From assembly GCA_016783965.1 (NCBI GenBank), contig JADHVO010000008.1:248001-312000 (forward strand): 64,000 nucleotides of DNA, written 5' to 3'. Under the pieces are notes generated by a model. The model saw only the letters and a program-made list of their open reading frames with translations, did not search any database and was not told the origin of the DNA. The translations under genes were made by a program, and so were the position numbers. The stretch comes from Alphaproteobacteria bacterium. Lineage in GTDB: Bacteria; Pseudomonadota; Alphaproteobacteria; Micropepsales; Micropepsaceae. Shown here one piece after another: positions 1 through 9,766 of the stretch (positions are counted from its first letter, which is position 1; each line of letters starts with the position of its first letter).

Positions 1-1
1 T

Positions 2-253
2 GCCGCCGCCAAGACCGTCAACGAACTCGCCGGCATCATCCCGGAACTGGTCGTCACCCTCGGCCGCCCCGCAGAAGCGCTCCTGGAGCTGATCAAGTCC
101 GACAAGGACATGTCGATCCTGGTGCTCGCTGCCGGCACCTCGAAAGAAGGCCCCGGCCCGCTGGTCTCGCTGTTCACGACCGGCGTCCAGTCCATCCCGG
201 TGACCATCGTTCCCGGCAATTTCAGCGAAGAGAAGATCGACCAACTCGCATGA
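2..253 (+). CDS. Universal stress protein (UspA family), C-terminal part
   Basis: Only the last 83 codons are in the window; the start lies to the left. The frame is open from base 2 and stops at TGA 251-253. The visible part has the UspA C-terminal pattern: a helix, a strand reading SILVLAAG, then a G-x-S/T-rich loop and a closing VTIVPG strand. The usual ATP-binding G-2x-G-9x-G(S/T) motif is degenerate here (GPLVSLFTTGVQSIPVTIV). The family consists of cytoplasmic stress-response proteins, often nucleotide-binding. The family call is fairly secure; the specific role is not known. Confidence 0.7.
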   Translation, partial: AAAKTVNELAGIIPELVVTLGRPAEALLELIKSDKDMSILVLAAGTSKEGPGPLVSLFTTGVQSIPVTIVPGNFSEEKIDQLA

Positions 254-302
254 TACAACCGCAGGTTGCGCAATTGCGATCGATCTCTCTCACTCAGGCG
301 GT

Positions 303-686
303 TTAGCTGTCCTTCGCCGCGCCGGTCTGCCAGACGTGCCCGTACGGGTCGGTGAACATCGCGAACCGGTCGCCCCAGAACATGTCCTGCGGTTCCTGCG
401 TTACGGTCGCGCCCATGCTCTTGGCCTTCGCCACCAGGGCGTCGACGTCCTTGGCGCGATCCATGCCGACGAACACCGACGACAGCGCGGGTTTGCCGCC
501 CTGGTTCATGAAGTCATCGCTCAGGAACACCGATCCGCCGCGGAAGTCGAACGAGCAGTGCATGATCCGCTTGCCGTCCTCGGCCACCATGCGGCGCGTT
601 TCCTTGGCATCGAACAATTTGATGTAAAAGTCCGCCGCTTCCGCTCCGCGTCCGCCGGCGATCGTGAGATAGGGAACCACGCTCAT
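303..686 (-). CDS. VOC/glyoxalase-fold protein (PhnB-like)
   Basis: 127-residue protein of the vicinal oxygen chelate superfamily, PhnB/3-demethylubiquinone methyltransferase-like branch. It begins SVVPYLTI, has the AADFYIKLF helix, and ends with the diagnostic FTDPYGHVWQ. The start at 686 is preferred over a longer frame beginning at 713 because AAGGGAG lies 7 nt before ATG 686. Proteins of this branch are small cytoplasmic dimers with varied or unknown substrates. It is convergent with the stress-protein gene and divergent from the membrane protein that follows. The substrate cannot be deduced. Confidence 0.85.
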   Translation of the reverse strand: MSVVPYLTIAGGRGAEAADFYIKLFDAKETRRMVAEDGKRIMHCSFDFRGGSVFLSDDFMNQGGKPALSSVFVGMDRAKDVDALVAKAKSMGATVTQEPQDMFWGDRFAMFTDPYGHVWQTGAAKDS

Positions 687-790
687 CGTCTGCACTCCCT
701 TGTTGAAGGTCACAGTCTAGCAACGTCCAAGACTTGCACGTGACAGCAGCCGGGCCGATATAGGGGCCGAAAGCGCAAGGGGTTCCGGTT

Positions 791-1798
791 ATGTGGGATT
801 TCAGCCTGGGCCGCGCCATTGCCATGGTGTTGCAGACATTCCCGTATGTCGTGCTGCGCGTCATCGTCTACCTCGGCATCGCGGTCGCCTATGTGCTGAC
901 GGTCGGCGTTGGCGGCGCGCTCGGCTGGGGCTTCGGCCATCTGGGTAGCGATCCGGGCTCGCCTGCGGGCGGCGCGTTCTGGGGCGGGGCGATCGGCTTC
1001 GGCCTCCTCAGCGGTGCGCTGTATTTCGCCCGCGAATACATCCTCTACCTGATGAAGGCCGCGCACATCGCGGTGCTGGTGGAGGTCTACGACAACAAAC
1101 CGATCCCCGCGGGCCAGAACCAGATCGCCTATGGCGCCAACTTCGTGAAGACGCACTTTGCGGAATCCTCGATCCTCTTCGGCGTCGATCAGCTGATCAA
1201 GGGCGTGCTCCGCTCGCTGTTCGGCACCATCAACTTCTTCAGCTCGTTCCTGCCGATCCCGGCGCTGCAACAGCTCATCCGGATCGCGGAAGCCTTCATC
1301 AGGATGTCGCTGACGTACGTGGACGAGATCATCCTCGCCTACCTCATCCGCACCCAGACGAAGAACCCCTGGGGCACCGCGCGCGACGGCGTCGTCCTGT
1401 TCGCGCAGAACTACATGCACTTCCTCAAGAACGCGGCATGGCTCAGCGTTTTCATGTGGGGTCTCACCGCCGTTCTCTTCTTCGTGCTGCTGGCCCCCAT
1501 CGGCGCGGCCGTCGCGATCTTCCACAGCGGCCTCTCGTTCTGGGGCTTCGCGCTGGCACTGGTGTTCGCCGTCGCGATCAAGAAGGCGATCATGGAGCCT
1601 ATCGCCATCGCCGCCCTGATGCAGGTCTATTTCAAGGAGATCGAGGGCCAGGTGCCCAATCCCGAATGGATCGCGCGCCTCGACCAGATCTCGTCCAAGT
1701 TCCGTGACCTGGCGCAGAAGGCTGCGGGCTGGGTGCCCGGCCCGGCCGTTCCGCCAGCCTCGCCCGCCCCGGCCGCACCCCCGGTGCAACCGGCATGA
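791..1798 (+). CDS. Polytopic membrane protein of unknown function
   Basis: 335 residues with several hydrophobic segments: about residues 15-45, 60-80, 215-240 and 250-275. A cytoplasmic Pro/Ala-rich tail follows (residues ~318-335). The central region (about residues 98-200) is amphipathic and carries conserved-looking Asn, Trp and Gly residues. I do not recognise a named family. It may be a bacterial choline-transporter-like membrane protein, but this is weak. The stop codon overlaps the start of the downstream HIG1 gene (ATGA), so the two are probably co-translated. Confidence 0.8.
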   Translation: MWDFSLGRAIAMVLQTFPYVVLRVIVYLGIAVAYVLTVGVGGALGWGFGHLGSDPGSPAGGAFWGGAIGFGLLSGALYFAREYILYLMKAAHIAVLVEVYDNKPIPAGQNQIAYGANFVKTHFAESSILFGVDQLIKGVLRSLFGTINFFSSFLPIPALQQLIRIAEAFIRMSLTYVDEIILAYLIRTQTKNPWGTARDGVVLFAQNYMHFLKNAAWLSVFMWGLTAVLFFVLLAPIGAAVAIFHSGLSFWGFALALVFAVAIKKAIMEPIAIAALMQVYFKEIEGQVPNPEWIARLDQISSKFRDLAQKAAGWVPGPAVPPASPAPAAPPVQPA

Positions 1799-1986
1799 GC
1801 GGCAGCATCGTCGTCGGCATCGCGGTCTTCGTCGTCTTCTGCATCCTGTGTGCCGGTCTCTACACGCTCTTTAAGGGCGGTGAGGTCTCCGCCACATGGT
1901 CCAACCGCCTGATGCGCTACCGCATCGCCGCCCAGTTCGTGGCGATCATCATCATCATGCTGGTGCTGTTCTTGGCCCGCGGCTGA
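1795..1986 (+). CDS. HIG1-domain twin transmembrane protein
   Basis: 63-residue protein with two transmembrane helices (residues ~6-26 and ~44-61). They are joined by the HIG1 signature loop LFKGGEVSATWSNRLMRYR. In mitochondria HIG1 proteins associate with respiratory supercomplexes and cytochrome oxidase. Alphaproteobacterial homologues are inner-membrane proteins presumed to have a related role. It overlaps the preceding membrane-protein gene by 4 nt, suggesting one transcript. Confidence 0.88.
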   Translation: MSGSIVVGIAVFVVFCILCAGLYTLFKGGEVSATWSNRLMRYRIAAQFVAIIIIMLVLFLARG

Positions 1987-1989
1987 GCT

Positions 1990-2205
1990 TTAGGGGCCGC
2001 GGTCCCACATCATATCGCCGTGGGAATCGAACAAGACGGCGTAGTCTTTGTCGGGCATTTCAAAGCCCACAATCGCAAGCTGCTGTTCTGCCAGGTCGAC
2101 AGCGTGGGACGGGCTGTCAGCCATCAACACCCACTCCGACACAAGCGCGAAAATCCACTTGTCGGGATCGGAACGGCGATATTTCTTCAGAAAGAAACAC
2201 AGCAT
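1990..2205 (-). CDS. Small hypothetical protein
   Basis: 71-residue frame, convergent with the HIG1 gene and 3 nt from its stop. The start is taken as ATG 2205; the frame opens one codon earlier with TTG. GGAG lies about 12 nt upstream of the ATG, a long but possible spacing. The sequence has an acidic central part and a C-terminal [14 protein letters not shown] segment. No known domain was recognised. It fills the whole gap between the HIG1 gene and leuC, which supports it being real. Confidence 0.5.
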   Translation of the reverse strand: MLCFFLKKYRRSDPDKWIFALVSEWVLMADSPSHAVDLAEQQLAIVGFEMPDKDYAVLFDSHGDMMWDRGP

Positions 2206-2308
2206 CAAGGAACACTACTCCAAGATCGGCGCAACTTTCCGTCAGTGCGACATGCTATACGCGAAAGGGTCTTGCGAGACCCGCGCCGCCGTGCTGTTAG
2301 AAACCGCT

Positions 2309-3712
2309 ATGACCGGCAAGACGCTCTACGACAAGATCTGGGACGCTCATCTGGTGCACGAAGCGCCGGGCGAGTCCTCCGTCCTCTATATCGACCGTCA
2401 CCTCGTCCATGAGGTAACGAGCCCGCAGGCGTTCGAAGGCCTGCGCAACGCGCACCGCAACGCGCGCCGTCCCGATCTCGCGCTCGCCGTCGCCGATCAC
2501 AACGTGCCGACCAGGGATCGCGACAAGGGCATCGCCGACCCGGAATCGCGCGAGCAGATCGCCACGCTCGAAAAGAACGCAAGGGATTTCGGCATCGACT
2601 ATCTGGCGATGGACGACATCCGCCAGGGGATCGTCCACATCGTGGGTCCGGAGCAGGGCTTCACGCTCCCGGGCACCACCGTCGTCTGCGGCGACAGCCA
2701 CACCTCTACGCATGGCGCGTTCGGCGCGCTCGCCTTCGGCATCGGTACCTCGGACGTTGAGCATGTGCTCGCGACCCAGACCTTGCTCATGCCCAAGTCG
2801 CACAACATGCGCGTCAGCGTGAACGGCAAGCTGCCCATCGGCGTCACCGCCAAGGACATCGCGCTCGCGATCATCGCCAGGATCGGCACCGCAGGCGGCA
2901 CCGGCTACGTCATCGAATATGCGGGCGACGCGATCACCGGCCTTTCAATGGAAGGCCGCATGACCCTCTGCAACATGACGATCGAGGCGGGCGCCCGCGC
3001 CGGCCTCATCGCGCCGGACGAAAAGACCTTCGCCTATGTCGCCGGCAAGCCGCGCAGCCCCAAGGGCGCCGCGTTCGAACACGCGGTGATGTTCTGGCGG
3101 ACGCTCAAGTCCGATCCCGACGCGAAATTCGATGCCGAGATCGTCCTCAACGCCGCCGACATCGTGCCGATGGTCACCTGGGGCACCTCGCCCGAGCAGG
3201 CGCTGCCCGTCACCGCCAACGTACCCGATCCCGCCGCGATCCACGACCCCAGCCACCGCGCCAGCGTCGAACGCGCGCTGCATTACATGGGCCTCGAACC
3301 CGGTGTTGCACTGAAGGATGTGAAGGTCGACCGCGTCTTCATCGGCTCCTGCACCAATGGCCGAATCGAAGACCTGCGCGCCGCCGCCGCGATCGCACAG
3401 GGCCGCAAGGTTGCGCCGCACGTCAACGCGATGGTCGTTCCCGGCTCCGGTCTGGTGAAAGCTCAGGCGGAAGAAGAGGGCCTTGACGAGATATTCCTCG
3501 CCGCCGGCTTCGAATGGCGCGACCCGGGCTGCTCGATGTGTCTCGCAATGAACGCCGACAAGCTCGAGCCCGGCGAGCGCTGTGCCTCCACCTCGAACCG
3601 AAATTTCGAGGGCCGCCAGGGTCGCGGCGGCCGCACGCATCTCGTCTCGCCCGCCATGGCCGCCGCCGCGGCCATCGCCGGCCATCTGACAGATGTTCGG
3701 GAATATCAATAG
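2309..3712 (+). CDS. leuC: 3-isopropylmalate dehydratase large subunit
   Basis: 467 residues, full family length. LeuC with LeuD isomerises 2-isopropylmalate to 3-isopropylmalate in leucine biosynthesis and carries a [4Fe-4S] cluster. The three cluster cysteines are visible: Cys348 in GSCTNGR, and Cys408 and Cys411 in DPGCSMC. The substrate-binding region [19 protein letters not shown] is present, as is the C-terminal [12 protein letters not shown]. The frame is open further upstream, but family alignment starts at [11 protein letters not shown] (ATG 2309). leuD is not adjacent here: the next gene is a toxin-antitoxin module, so leuCD is split or leuD was displaced. Very secure. Confidence 0.97.
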   Translation: MTGKTLYDKIWDAHLVHEAPGESSVLYIDRHLVHEVTSPQAFEGLRNAHRNARRPDLALAVADHNVPTRDRDKGIADPESREQIATLEKNARDFGIDYLAMDDIRQGIVHIVGPEQGFTLPGTTVVCGDSHTSTHGAFGALAFGIGTSDVEHVLATQTLLMPKSHNMRVSVNGKLPIGVTAKDIALAIIARIGTAGGTGYVIEYAGDAITGLSMEGRMTLCNMTIEAGARAGLIAPDEKTFAYVAGKPRSPKGAAFEHAVMFWRTLKSDPDAKFDAEIVLNAADIVPMVTWGTSPEQALPVTANVPDPAAIHDPSHRASVERALHYMGLEPGVALKDVKVDRVFIGSCTNGRIEDLRAAAAIAQGRKVAPHVNAMVVPGSGLVKAQAEEEGLDEIFLAAGFEWRDPGCSMCLAMNADKLEPGERCASTSNRNFEGRQGRGGRTHLVSPAMAAAAAIAGHLTDVREYQ

Positions 3713-3720
3713 CTTGCCGT

Positions 3721-3762
3721 GTCTACCAAGGACTGGTAGAAATCTACCTTGGCGAGGTAGAC
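3721..3762. promoter_or_regulatory. Palindromic operator upstream of vapBC
   Basis: This 42-bp segment starts with GTCTACC and ends with GGTAGAC, and its centre is a second inverted repeat, GGTAGA-AA-TCTACC. It thus contains four CTACC/GGTAG half-sites in alternating orientation. It abuts the vapB start and includes its ribosome-binding site (GAGGT). VapB-VapC complexes usually repress their own promoter through such repeats, so this is the likely autoregulatory operator. Confidence 0.7.
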
Positions 3763-4038
3763 ATGGGTTTGAACATCAAGAAGCCGTCCACAGAGGCGGC
3801 TATCCGCGAGTTGGCTGCACGGACTGGGGAGAGCCTCACCGACGCTGTTGAGAGCGCCGTGCTGGAGAAGCTTGATCAACTCCGCGCCGCAGCACAGCCC
3901 GACACATTCGGCGCGATGCTGGCCCGCCTTCGCCCGCTACAGGCCGCGCTGAAGGCAAAGCAGATCGATCCGGCCGACAGTCGGACCGGTGCGGAATTGG
4001 CCGACGATCTCTACGACGAGCATGGCCTGCCGAAATGA
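3763..4038 (+). CDS. vapB: VapB-type antitoxin
   Basis: 91 residues. The N-terminus GLNIKKPSTEAAIRELAA, followed by TGESLTDAV, is typical of the Rv0623/PSK-type VapB family: a ribbon-helix-helix-like DNA-binding part followed by a toxin-binding tail (here ~residues 45-91). The antitoxin neutralises the downstream PIN-domain toxin and represses the operon. ATG 3763 is preceded by GAGGTAG within the palindromic operator. The stop overlaps the vapC start by 4 nt. Confidence 0.88.
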   Translation: MGLNIKKPSTEAAIRELAARTGESLTDAVESAVLEKLDQLRAAAQPDTFGAMLARLRPLQAALKAKQIDPADSRTGAELADDLYDEHGLPK

Positions 4039-4421
4039 TTGTTCTCGATGCCTCGGCGGTCATCGCAATCCTCAATCAGGAATCCAACTTCGAGGCACTT
4101 ATCCGGCGCCTTGTCACCGAGCCGCAGCGTTGCATCTCGCCCGTATCGGCGCTCGAAGTGACGATGGTCTTGAGCAGGCGCTACGTCGACCCGGCGCAGG
4201 AAGCGGACGCCTATTTTCGCCAGGAAAATATTGCGATCGATCCCATCGATGGGACACGCGCGGAATGGGCGCAGTATGCATTTCAACGATTCGGGCGCGG
4301 CCGTCATCCGGCGAGGCTGAGCCTGGGGGACTGCTTTTCGTACGCAGCGGCAAAAGCGCTGGACGCTCCTCTGCTCTACGTCGGAAACAATTTTGCACAA
4401 ACCGATTTGCGTGCGGCTTGA
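4035..4421 (+). CDS. vapC: VapC-type PIN-domain ribonuclease toxin
   Basis: 128 residues, full PIN-domain length. VapC toxins are metal-dependent RNases that cleave tRNA or rRNA. Acidic residues expected in the active site are Asp5 (VLDASA), Glu41 (SALEVT) and Asp99 (LSLGDCFSYA). The fourth position, Asp in the usual G-N-D-F motif, is Asn119 here (GNNF). This may weaken metal binding, although some active PIN enzymes vary at this site. It is translationally coupled to vapB by an ATGA overlap. Confidence 0.9.
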   Translation: MIVLDASAVIAILNQESNFEALIRRLVTEPQRCISPVSALEVTMVLSRRYVDPAQEADAYFRQENIAIDPIDGTRAEWAQYAFQRFGRGRHPARLSLGDCFSYAAAKALDAPLLYVGNNFAQTDLRAA

Positions 4422-4519
4422 GAGTGCCAGCCGATGCAAAACGCGTTCCCCATTCTTCGACACGCCCGGGATGAGGCCTTTCTTCACCCCGCACTCTGAG
4501 TTCGTCGAAAGGCGAGCTC

Positions 4520-5239
4520 TTATTTGAACTCCGCCGCCCAGCGCGGCGTCAGGTACTTGCGGAACACGCTCACCGGCACCGCCAGCTTCACGTCGCCGAT
4601 CACATGCGGCCAAGCCTCGCCCGCGCCGTACAGCAGCACGATGCCGTTCGCTTTTGTGACGCCCTTCTCATGTGTCAGCGCATAATGACCCAGGTGCGCC
4701 GAATCCTTGCCGATGCCCTCATCCGCCGTGCCGGGGTCAGTCGGCCCGTCGCCCTGCTTGTTCGACCAAGCCAGGAACGTGCGCCGTGCCGACGCGGCAA
4801 TGGCCGCAATCGCCGCCGGCGCCTGGCCCTTCACGAACAGATCGTCCAGCGGTACCGCACGGCTCGCCGTCTTGTCCCACACGATGCTGTCGAACGCCGC
4901 GTTGGGATGCGCGCCGCCCTCGTCGATGAAGCTGTAGCCGGAGACGCTCAACACATCGGCGCTCTCGAACGTCACGCGCCACTGCCTATCCAGCGCATAG
5001 CCGTGGAAGAACTCCGGCATGTCCTTCTTGTCGGAGACGGCCTGGCTGGTGAGCTCATCCGAATCCTTCTTCCACCGCCGGAAGATCTCCGCCTTCAGTG
5101 GCGCGACCGCCATCGCCACCGCGGGCACGCGCAGGCGTATTTCGTAGGCGTCGGTCTTCGTCTTCCTGTCGTAGTCCCCCGCGGCAAGCGCCGGAACAAC
5201 AACCAGACAGAGCACGGCGGCAACCACGAGACGCTTCAT
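4520..5239 (-). CDS. Secreted DUF3298/RsiV-like protein
   Basis: 239 residues with a signal peptide (residues 1-21, cleavage after ALA). The mature part resembles the DUF4163 + DUF3298 arrangement seen in RsiV-like secreted proteins: an SFIDEGGAHPNAAFDSIVWD segment, then a C-terminal V-x-V-P-x-S-x-F block. The start at ATG 5239 is chosen because AGGGGGA precedes it by about 6 nt and a signal peptide follows directly; a longer open frame to 5323 overlaps priA. It is co-directional with and immediately downstream of priA. The function in this organism is unknown; it is probably periplasmic. Confidence 0.8.
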   Translation of the reverse strand: MKRLVVAAVLCLVVVPALAAGDYDRKTKTDAYEIRLRVPAVAMAVAPLKAEIFRRWKKDSDELTSQAVSDKKDMPEFFHGYALDRQWRVTFESADVLSVSGYSFIDEGGAHPNAAFDSIVWDKTASRAVPLDDLFVKGQAPAAIAAIAASARRTFLAWSNKQGDGPTDPGTADEGIGKDSAHLGHYALTHEKGVTKANGIVLLYGAGEAWPHVIGDVKLAVPVSVFRKYLTPRWAAEFK

Positions 5240-5250
5240 GCAAAGTCCCC

Positions 5251-7473
5251 CTAGAAGAAGCTGACCGGATCGACGTCCACCGCGATACGCACCTTGTTGG
5301 ACAATTTCACGGCAGACAGCCATTCGCGCAGATAGGCCTGCACGTCGATGCCACGCTCCGCCTGCACCAGAAGGCGTTCGCGCGTCATGCCGCGCAGCAG
5401 GTGATAGAACGCCGGCGTCGGACCCCAGATCTTCACGCCCTTCGCCGCCGGCGCAGCCTTCGCCAGCATCTTGCCCGCCTCGACAACCGCTTCGCTGTCC
5501 GCGCCCGACACGATGACGGCCGCCAGCCGCCCGAACGGCGGCGCCGCGGCACGCTCGCGATATTGCCGCTCCTGCTCATAAAAGGAGTCGCGATCGCCGC
5601 TCGCCAGGGCCTTCATCACCATGTCGCCAGGATTGCGCGTCTGCATCAGCACAAGGCCCGGCTTCTCCGCCCGCCCCGCGCGCCCGGCCACCTGGTGCAG
5701 CAATTGGAACGTCCGCTCCCGCGCGCGCAGATCGCCGTCCGACCCGCCCAGGTCGGCATCGATCACGCCTACCAGTGTCAGCTGCGGAAAGTGATGCCCC
5801 TTTGCCACGATCTGTGTACCGATCAGCACGTCGATCTCGTGTTTCGCCATCGCCCGGATCGCCGCCTGCGTCTCCTGCGGCCCATGCATCGTGTCGCTCG
5901 AAGCAATCGCCACCCGCGCATCCGGAAACACCGCGGCGAATTCCTCCGCCACGCGTTCCACGCCCGGCCCACACGCGATCAACGTGCCTTCAGCCTCGCA
6001 CGCCGGGCACTTGGTCGGCAGTCCGGTCTCGTACCCGCACTGGTGACACATCAGCCGCTTGCGATAGCGGTGCTCCACCAGCCACGACGAGCAGTCGCGG
6101 CAGGTCATCTTGTGCCCGCAGCTTTGGCACAGGGTCATCGGCGCATAGCCGCGCCGGTTCAGAAACAGCATCGCCTGCTCGCCCGCCGCCAGCGTCGCGG
6201 CGATCGCATCGCGCAGCGGCTGCGACAGCCACGTTCCCGCCTCCACCTTCTCGTGTCGCAGGTCGACCAGCCGCGTCTCCGGCAACACCGCCGCGCCATG
6301 CCTTCGCGGCAGTTTCAGGTGCGCATACCGCCCGCTCACCGCGTTGACGTAGCTCTCCAGCGACGGCGTCGCGCTCGCCAGAACGATGGGGCACTTCTCC
6401 GATCGCGCCCGCACCACCGCCATGTCGCGCGCGTGGTAGATGATGCCGTCTTCCTGCTTGTAGGCCTGCTCGTGCTCCTCATCGACCACGATCAGGCCCA
6501 GCTCGCGATAGGGCAGGAACAGCGACGACCGCGCCCCCACCACCACCTGCGCCTCGCCGCTCATCACCGCGCGATAGGTGCGCGTCCGCTCTTTCGCTGA
6601 AAGATCGGAATGCCACTCCGCGGGGCGGCAGCCGAACCGCGCAGCGAACCGCTCCAGGAACTGCACCGTCAGCGCGATCTCCGGCAGCAGGATCAGCACC
6701 TGCTTGCCGCGGCGCAGCGCCTCTGCCACCGCTTCGAAATACACCTCGGTCTTGCCCGAGCCCGTCACGCCATCCAGCAGTGCGACAGCGAACTTCTGTG
6801 CCCGCACGTCCGCGATCAGCGCATCCGCCGCCGCGCGCTGCGCCGCGTTCAGCTCGGCCGCCGCACTTTCCGCGTCCGGTTGCGGGAAAGCCGCGAACTC
6901 CGGCAGCGTGGTTTCGGCCAGCGCACCGCACTCGATCAGCCCGCGCACCACGCCGCTCGAAACATTTGCTTCCTGCGCCAGGCCGGGAACACTGCGCGCC
7001 AGCCCGTCGTCGGCGACCGCCAAAGCCCGCTCGCGCGCCGGCGTCACCCGCGCCGGCGTCACGCCGCTCCGTGCATATGCAACACGAAGCACCGGCGGAT
7101 CGAACGCCCGCGCGCTGCGCAGCACCATCGACAGGATCATGCCCGGCGGCGACAGCGTGTATTGCGCCACCCAGTCCACGAAATCGCACAAATTCGAAGG
7201 CAGCGCCGGAAACCCTTCCAGCGGCGTGGCCTCTTTCAGCCGGTTGTCGCCGACCGCGCCTTCCGCCGCACCCCACACCACGCCCAGATAATCGCGGGGC
7301 CCCAGCGGCGTCGAAACCAGCAGGCCCCGCGAAGCGTTGGTACCCTTAGGCAGCTTGTAGTCATAGGCGCCGGCCAATGCCAAAGGCAGCAGTACTCCCG
7401 CCCGTGGCGCGGGCTCGAACAACAAATCCCCGGCCGAAGTACCGGCAGAAGGTCTCAACGTCGCAGTCTTCAT
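5251..7473 (-). CDS. priA: Primosomal protein N' (replication restart helicase)
   Basis: 740 residues. PriA is a 3'-5' superfamily 2 helicase that recognises stalled forks and reloads the replisome. Order of domains: N-terminal DNA-binding region, Walker A GVTGSGKT (235-242), DEEH box (331-334), eight zinc-binding cysteines between about 449 and 494 ([23 protein letters not shown] patterns), then helicase motifs including VAGRAGR. Start ATG 7473 is used; GTG 7482 is possible. It is divergent from fsa across 49 bp. The priA/DUF484/xerC neighbourhood is common in alphaproteobacteria. Confidence 0.96.
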   Translation of the reverse strand: MKTATLRPSAGTSAGDLLFEPAPRAGVLLPLALAGAYDYKLPKGTNASRGLLVSTPLGPRDYLGVVWGAAEGAVGDNRLKEATPLEGFPALPSNLCDFVDWVAQYTLSPPGMILSMVLRSARAFDPPVLRVAYARSGVTPARVTPARERALAVADDGLARSVPGLAQEANVSSGVVRGLIECGALAETTLPEFAAFPQPDAESAAAELNAAQRAAADALIADVRAQKFAVALLDGVTGSGKTEVYFEAVAEALRRGKQVLILLPEIALTVQFLERFAARFGCRPAEWHSDLSAKERTRTYRAVMSGEAQVVVGARSSLFLPYRELGLIVVDEEHEQAYKQEDGIIYHARDMAVVRARSEKCPIVLASATPSLESYVNAVSGRYAHLKLPRRHGAAVLPETRLVDLRHEKVEAGTWLSQPLRDAIAATLAAGEQAMLFLNRRGYAPMTLCQSCGHKMTCRDCSSWLVEHRYRKRLMCHQCGYETGLPTKCPACEAEGTLIACGPGVERVAEEFAAVFPDARVAIASSDTMHGPQETQAAIRAMAKHEIDVLIGTQIVAKGHHFPQLTLVGVIDADLGGSDGDLRARERTFQLLHQVAGRAGRAEKPGLVLMQTRNPGDMVMKALASGDRDSFYEQERQYRERAAAPPFGRLAAVIVSGADSEAVVEAGKMLAKAAPAAKGVKIWGPTPAFYHLLRGMTRERLLVQAERGIDVQAYLREWLSAVKLSNKVRIAVDVDPVSFF

Positions 7474-7522
7474 GCGGTACACTTGTTATGATGATTCTGC
7501 CCGGTCAACCCCAGAAGGCACC

Positions 7523-8182
7523 ATGAAGTTCTTTCTCGATACGGCAGATCCCAGGGAAATCGCCAAGCTCGCGGAAACCGGGCTTGTGGATGGCGTTACC
7601 ACCAACCCGTCGCTGGCGGCGAAGACAGGCCTCGACTATGTCGAGGCGCTCCAGGAAATCTGCAAGACGGTGAAGGGTCCGGTCAGCGCCGAGGTCCTCG
7701 CCACCGACACCGACGGCATGATCAAGGAAGGCAAACGCTTCGCGAAGATCGCCAAGAACATCGCCATCAAGGTTCCGATGACGTGGGACGGCATGAAGGC
7801 CTGCCGCGTGCTCAGCGGCGAGAACCTGATGGTCAACGTCACGCTCTGCTTTTCCGCGGTGCAGGCGCTGGTAGCCGCGAAGGCGGGCGCGACCTTCATC
7901 TCGCCGTTCATCGGCCGCCTCGACGATGCGGGCCAGGACGGCCTGACGCTGATCCGCGAGATCCGCGCCATCTACGACAATTTCGACTACCAGACGCAGA
8001 TCCTCGCCGCCTCGATCCGCAGCGTGCCGCATGTGCGCGACAGTGCGATCGCCGGCGCCGACGTGGCGACGATCCCGAGCGACATTTTCCAGAAGATGAT
8101 CTCGCATCCATTGACGGACAAAGGGCTGGCGGCATTCATCGCGGATGCGAAGAAGGCCGGCGTCCGCATAAGGGACGAATGA
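7523..8182 (+). CDS. fsa: Fructose-6-phosphate aldolase / transaldolase-like protein
   Basis: 219 residues, the short TalC/FSA-type transaldolase length. Members are cytoplasmic TIM barrels that form a Schiff base. The lysine in IAIKVP is Lys83, matching the catalytic position. The N-terminal [13 protein letters not shown] and GVTTNPSL motifs are diagnostic. ATG 7523 is preceded by AGAAGG. Whether it acts as a fructose-6-phosphate aldolase or a true transaldolase cannot be told from sequence alone. The stop overlaps the DUF484 gene start (ATGA). Confidence 0.93.
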   Translation: MKFFLDTADPREIAKLAETGLVDGVTTNPSLAAKTGLDYVEALQEICKTVKGPVSAEVLATDTDGMIKEGKRFAKIAKNIAIKVPMTWDGMKACRVLSGENLMVNVTLCFSAVQALVAAKAGATFISPFIGRLDDAGQDGLTLIREIRAIYDNFDYQTQILAASIRSVPHVRDSAIAGADVATIPSDIFQKMISHPLTDKGLAAFIADAKKAGVRIRDE

Positions 8183-8877
8183 GCGAACAGGCGAAATCCC
8201 TTCCGGCGGCGGAGGCTGCGGCGGAAGCGGTAAAGGCCTACATCAAGCTGAACCGCGCGACGCTCGCGTCGGACGGCGAACTGCTTGCGCTGCTGCTTCC
8301 CGAACGCACCGACATCGGCGACACGCGCGACTTCCAGCGTTTCGTGATCGACAGGCTGACGGCGGAGAATGCGCGGCTGAAGGCCGAACGCGACGCGCTC
8401 GCCGGTCACAACTCATCGTCCGTCCGCATGGGCGAGGGCGTGCGAAAATTCGTGCTCGACCTGATCGATGCGCGCAGCTTCTCCGAGGCCATCCACATCG
8501 TCATCGCCGCCGCGCCGGCCTTCGGCGCCGACCGCGCCGCGATCTGCGTGGAAGGCGAGCGCGGCGCGATGAAGACCGGCACCGACGGCGTGCGGCTCAT
8601 CCCCAACGGCACCACCGAGGCCGTGCTTGGCCGCGATGGCACCGGCGCGATCCTGTCGGCCGGCGGCGAATTGCTGCTGGGGCAGGGCGCCGCCGGCTAC
8701 AAGAGTGTCTCCGTCTTCCGCGTGAAGATCGGTCGCGACGCGCCCGCCGCGCTGTTCGTGCTCGGCGCTCTGAAGGAAGCGGCGTTCGAGGACGAAGGCA
8801 TCGCCACCGACCTGCGCTTCGCCGCGCGCGCCTTGGAACGGGCGATCCGCGCATGGCTCGATCTGCCCAAGATCTGA
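8179..8877 (+). CDS. DUF484 family protein
   Basis: 232 residues. An N-terminal helical region (about 15-85, with a short coiled coil around [15 protein letters not shown]) precedes a GAF-like C-terminal domain (~95-225) ending with [15 protein letters not shown]. This is the DUF484 layout. The family is found next to xerC in many proteobacteria and its biochemical role is undefined. It overlaps fsa by 4 nt and xerC by 25 nt, so the three genes are surely one operon. Confidence 0.85.
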   Translation: MSEQAKSLPAAEAAAEAVKAYIKLNRATLASDGELLALLLPERTDIGDTRDFQRFVIDRLTAENARLKAERDALAGHNSSSVRMGEGVRKFVLDLIDARSFSEAIHIVIAAAPAFGADRAAICVEGERGAMKTGTDGVRLIPNGTTEAVLGRDGTGAILSAGGELLLGQGAAGYKSVSVFRVKIGRDAPAALFVLGALKEAAFEDEGIATDLRFAARALERAIRAWLDLPKI

Positions 8878-9761
8878 AGAAGGACTGGATGGCGATGCTT
8901 GCGCACGAAAAGCGCGCGAGTCCGCACACCCTGCGCGCCTATGGCGACGACATGGACCGCTTCCTCGAATTCCTGCACGGCCATGTCGGCGGCAGCGTGA
9001 ATGAGCGCGCGCTGGGCAGGCTGGTGCCCGCCGACATCCGTGCCTTCATCACCGTCCGCCGCCAGGAAGGCCTCGGAGCCAAGGGGGTGCAGCGCGCCCT
9101 CGCTGCGGTGCGCAGCTTCTTCCGCTATCTGGCGCGCGAGAACATCCTGGACAGCGCCGCCGCCCGCAACACCCGCACCCCGCGCATCCGCCGCGGCCTC
9201 CCGCGCCCGCTGAGCGAAGCCGACGCGTCCCGCGCGATCGAAGTCGCCGGCGAACACAATGTCGAATGGCTCGCCCTGCGCGACACCGCGCTGCTGACCT
9301 TGTTGTACGGCGCGGGCCTGCGCATCTCCGAAGCCCTGAGCCTGAAACGCCGCGACGTTCCGCTCTCGTCATCCCTCACCATCCTCGGCAAAGGCAACAA
9401 GGAACGCGTCATCCCGCTGATCGACGCCGTGCGCGAGTCGATTGCCGCCTACGAAAAGGAAATCCCCTTCACCGGAGCCAAGGACTCGCCACTCTTCCTC
9501 TCGCGCCGGGGAAAACCCATGAGCGCACGCGAAGCCCAACTCCTGATGCAGAAACTGCGCGGAGCCCTGGGCCTGAGCGACCGCGCCACCCCCCACGCCC
9601 TGCGCCACTCCTTCGCCACGCACCTTTTGGCAAACGGCGGAGACCTGCGCGCCGTCCAGGAACTCCTCGGCCACGCCTCGTTATCGACAACCCAGACCTA
9701 CACCGAAATCGACACCCGCAAACTCATGGAAGTCTACGAAAAGGCGCACCCGCGTGGTTGA
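8853..9761 (+). CDS. xerC: Tyrosine recombinase XerC
   Basis: 302 residues, full length. XerC with XerD resolves chromosome dimers at dif. The SAM-like N-terminal domain spans residues ~5-95, and the catalytic domain ~115-300. All catalytic residues are present: Arg157 (GLRISE), Lys180 (GKGNKER), His248 and Arg251 (HALRHS), His274 (LLGHAS) and Tyr283 (QTYT). The position beside DUF484 supports the housekeeping XerC role over a mobile-element integrase. The start overlaps the preceding gene. Confidence 0.95.
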   Translation: MARSAQDLKKDWMAMLAHEKRASPHTLRAYGDDMDRFLEFLHGHVGGSVNERALGRLVPADIRAFITVRRQEGLGAKGVQRALAAVRSFFRYLARENILDSAAARNTRTPRIRRGLPRPLSEADASRAIEVAGEHNVEWLALRDTALLTLLYGAGLRISEALSLKRRDVPLSSSLTILGKGNKERVIPLIDAVRESIAAYEKEIPFTGAKDSPLFLSRRGKPMSAREAQLLMQKLRGALGLSDRATPHALRHSFATHLLANGGDLRAVQELLGHASLSTTQTYTEIDTRKLMEVYEKAHPRG

Positions 9762-9766
9762 GCTCG

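Noticed and set aside
5098..6600. Plus-strand open frame of 500 codons inside priA
   Set aside because: Antisense to priA and to the secreted protein gene; Arg/His-rich low-quality sequence.
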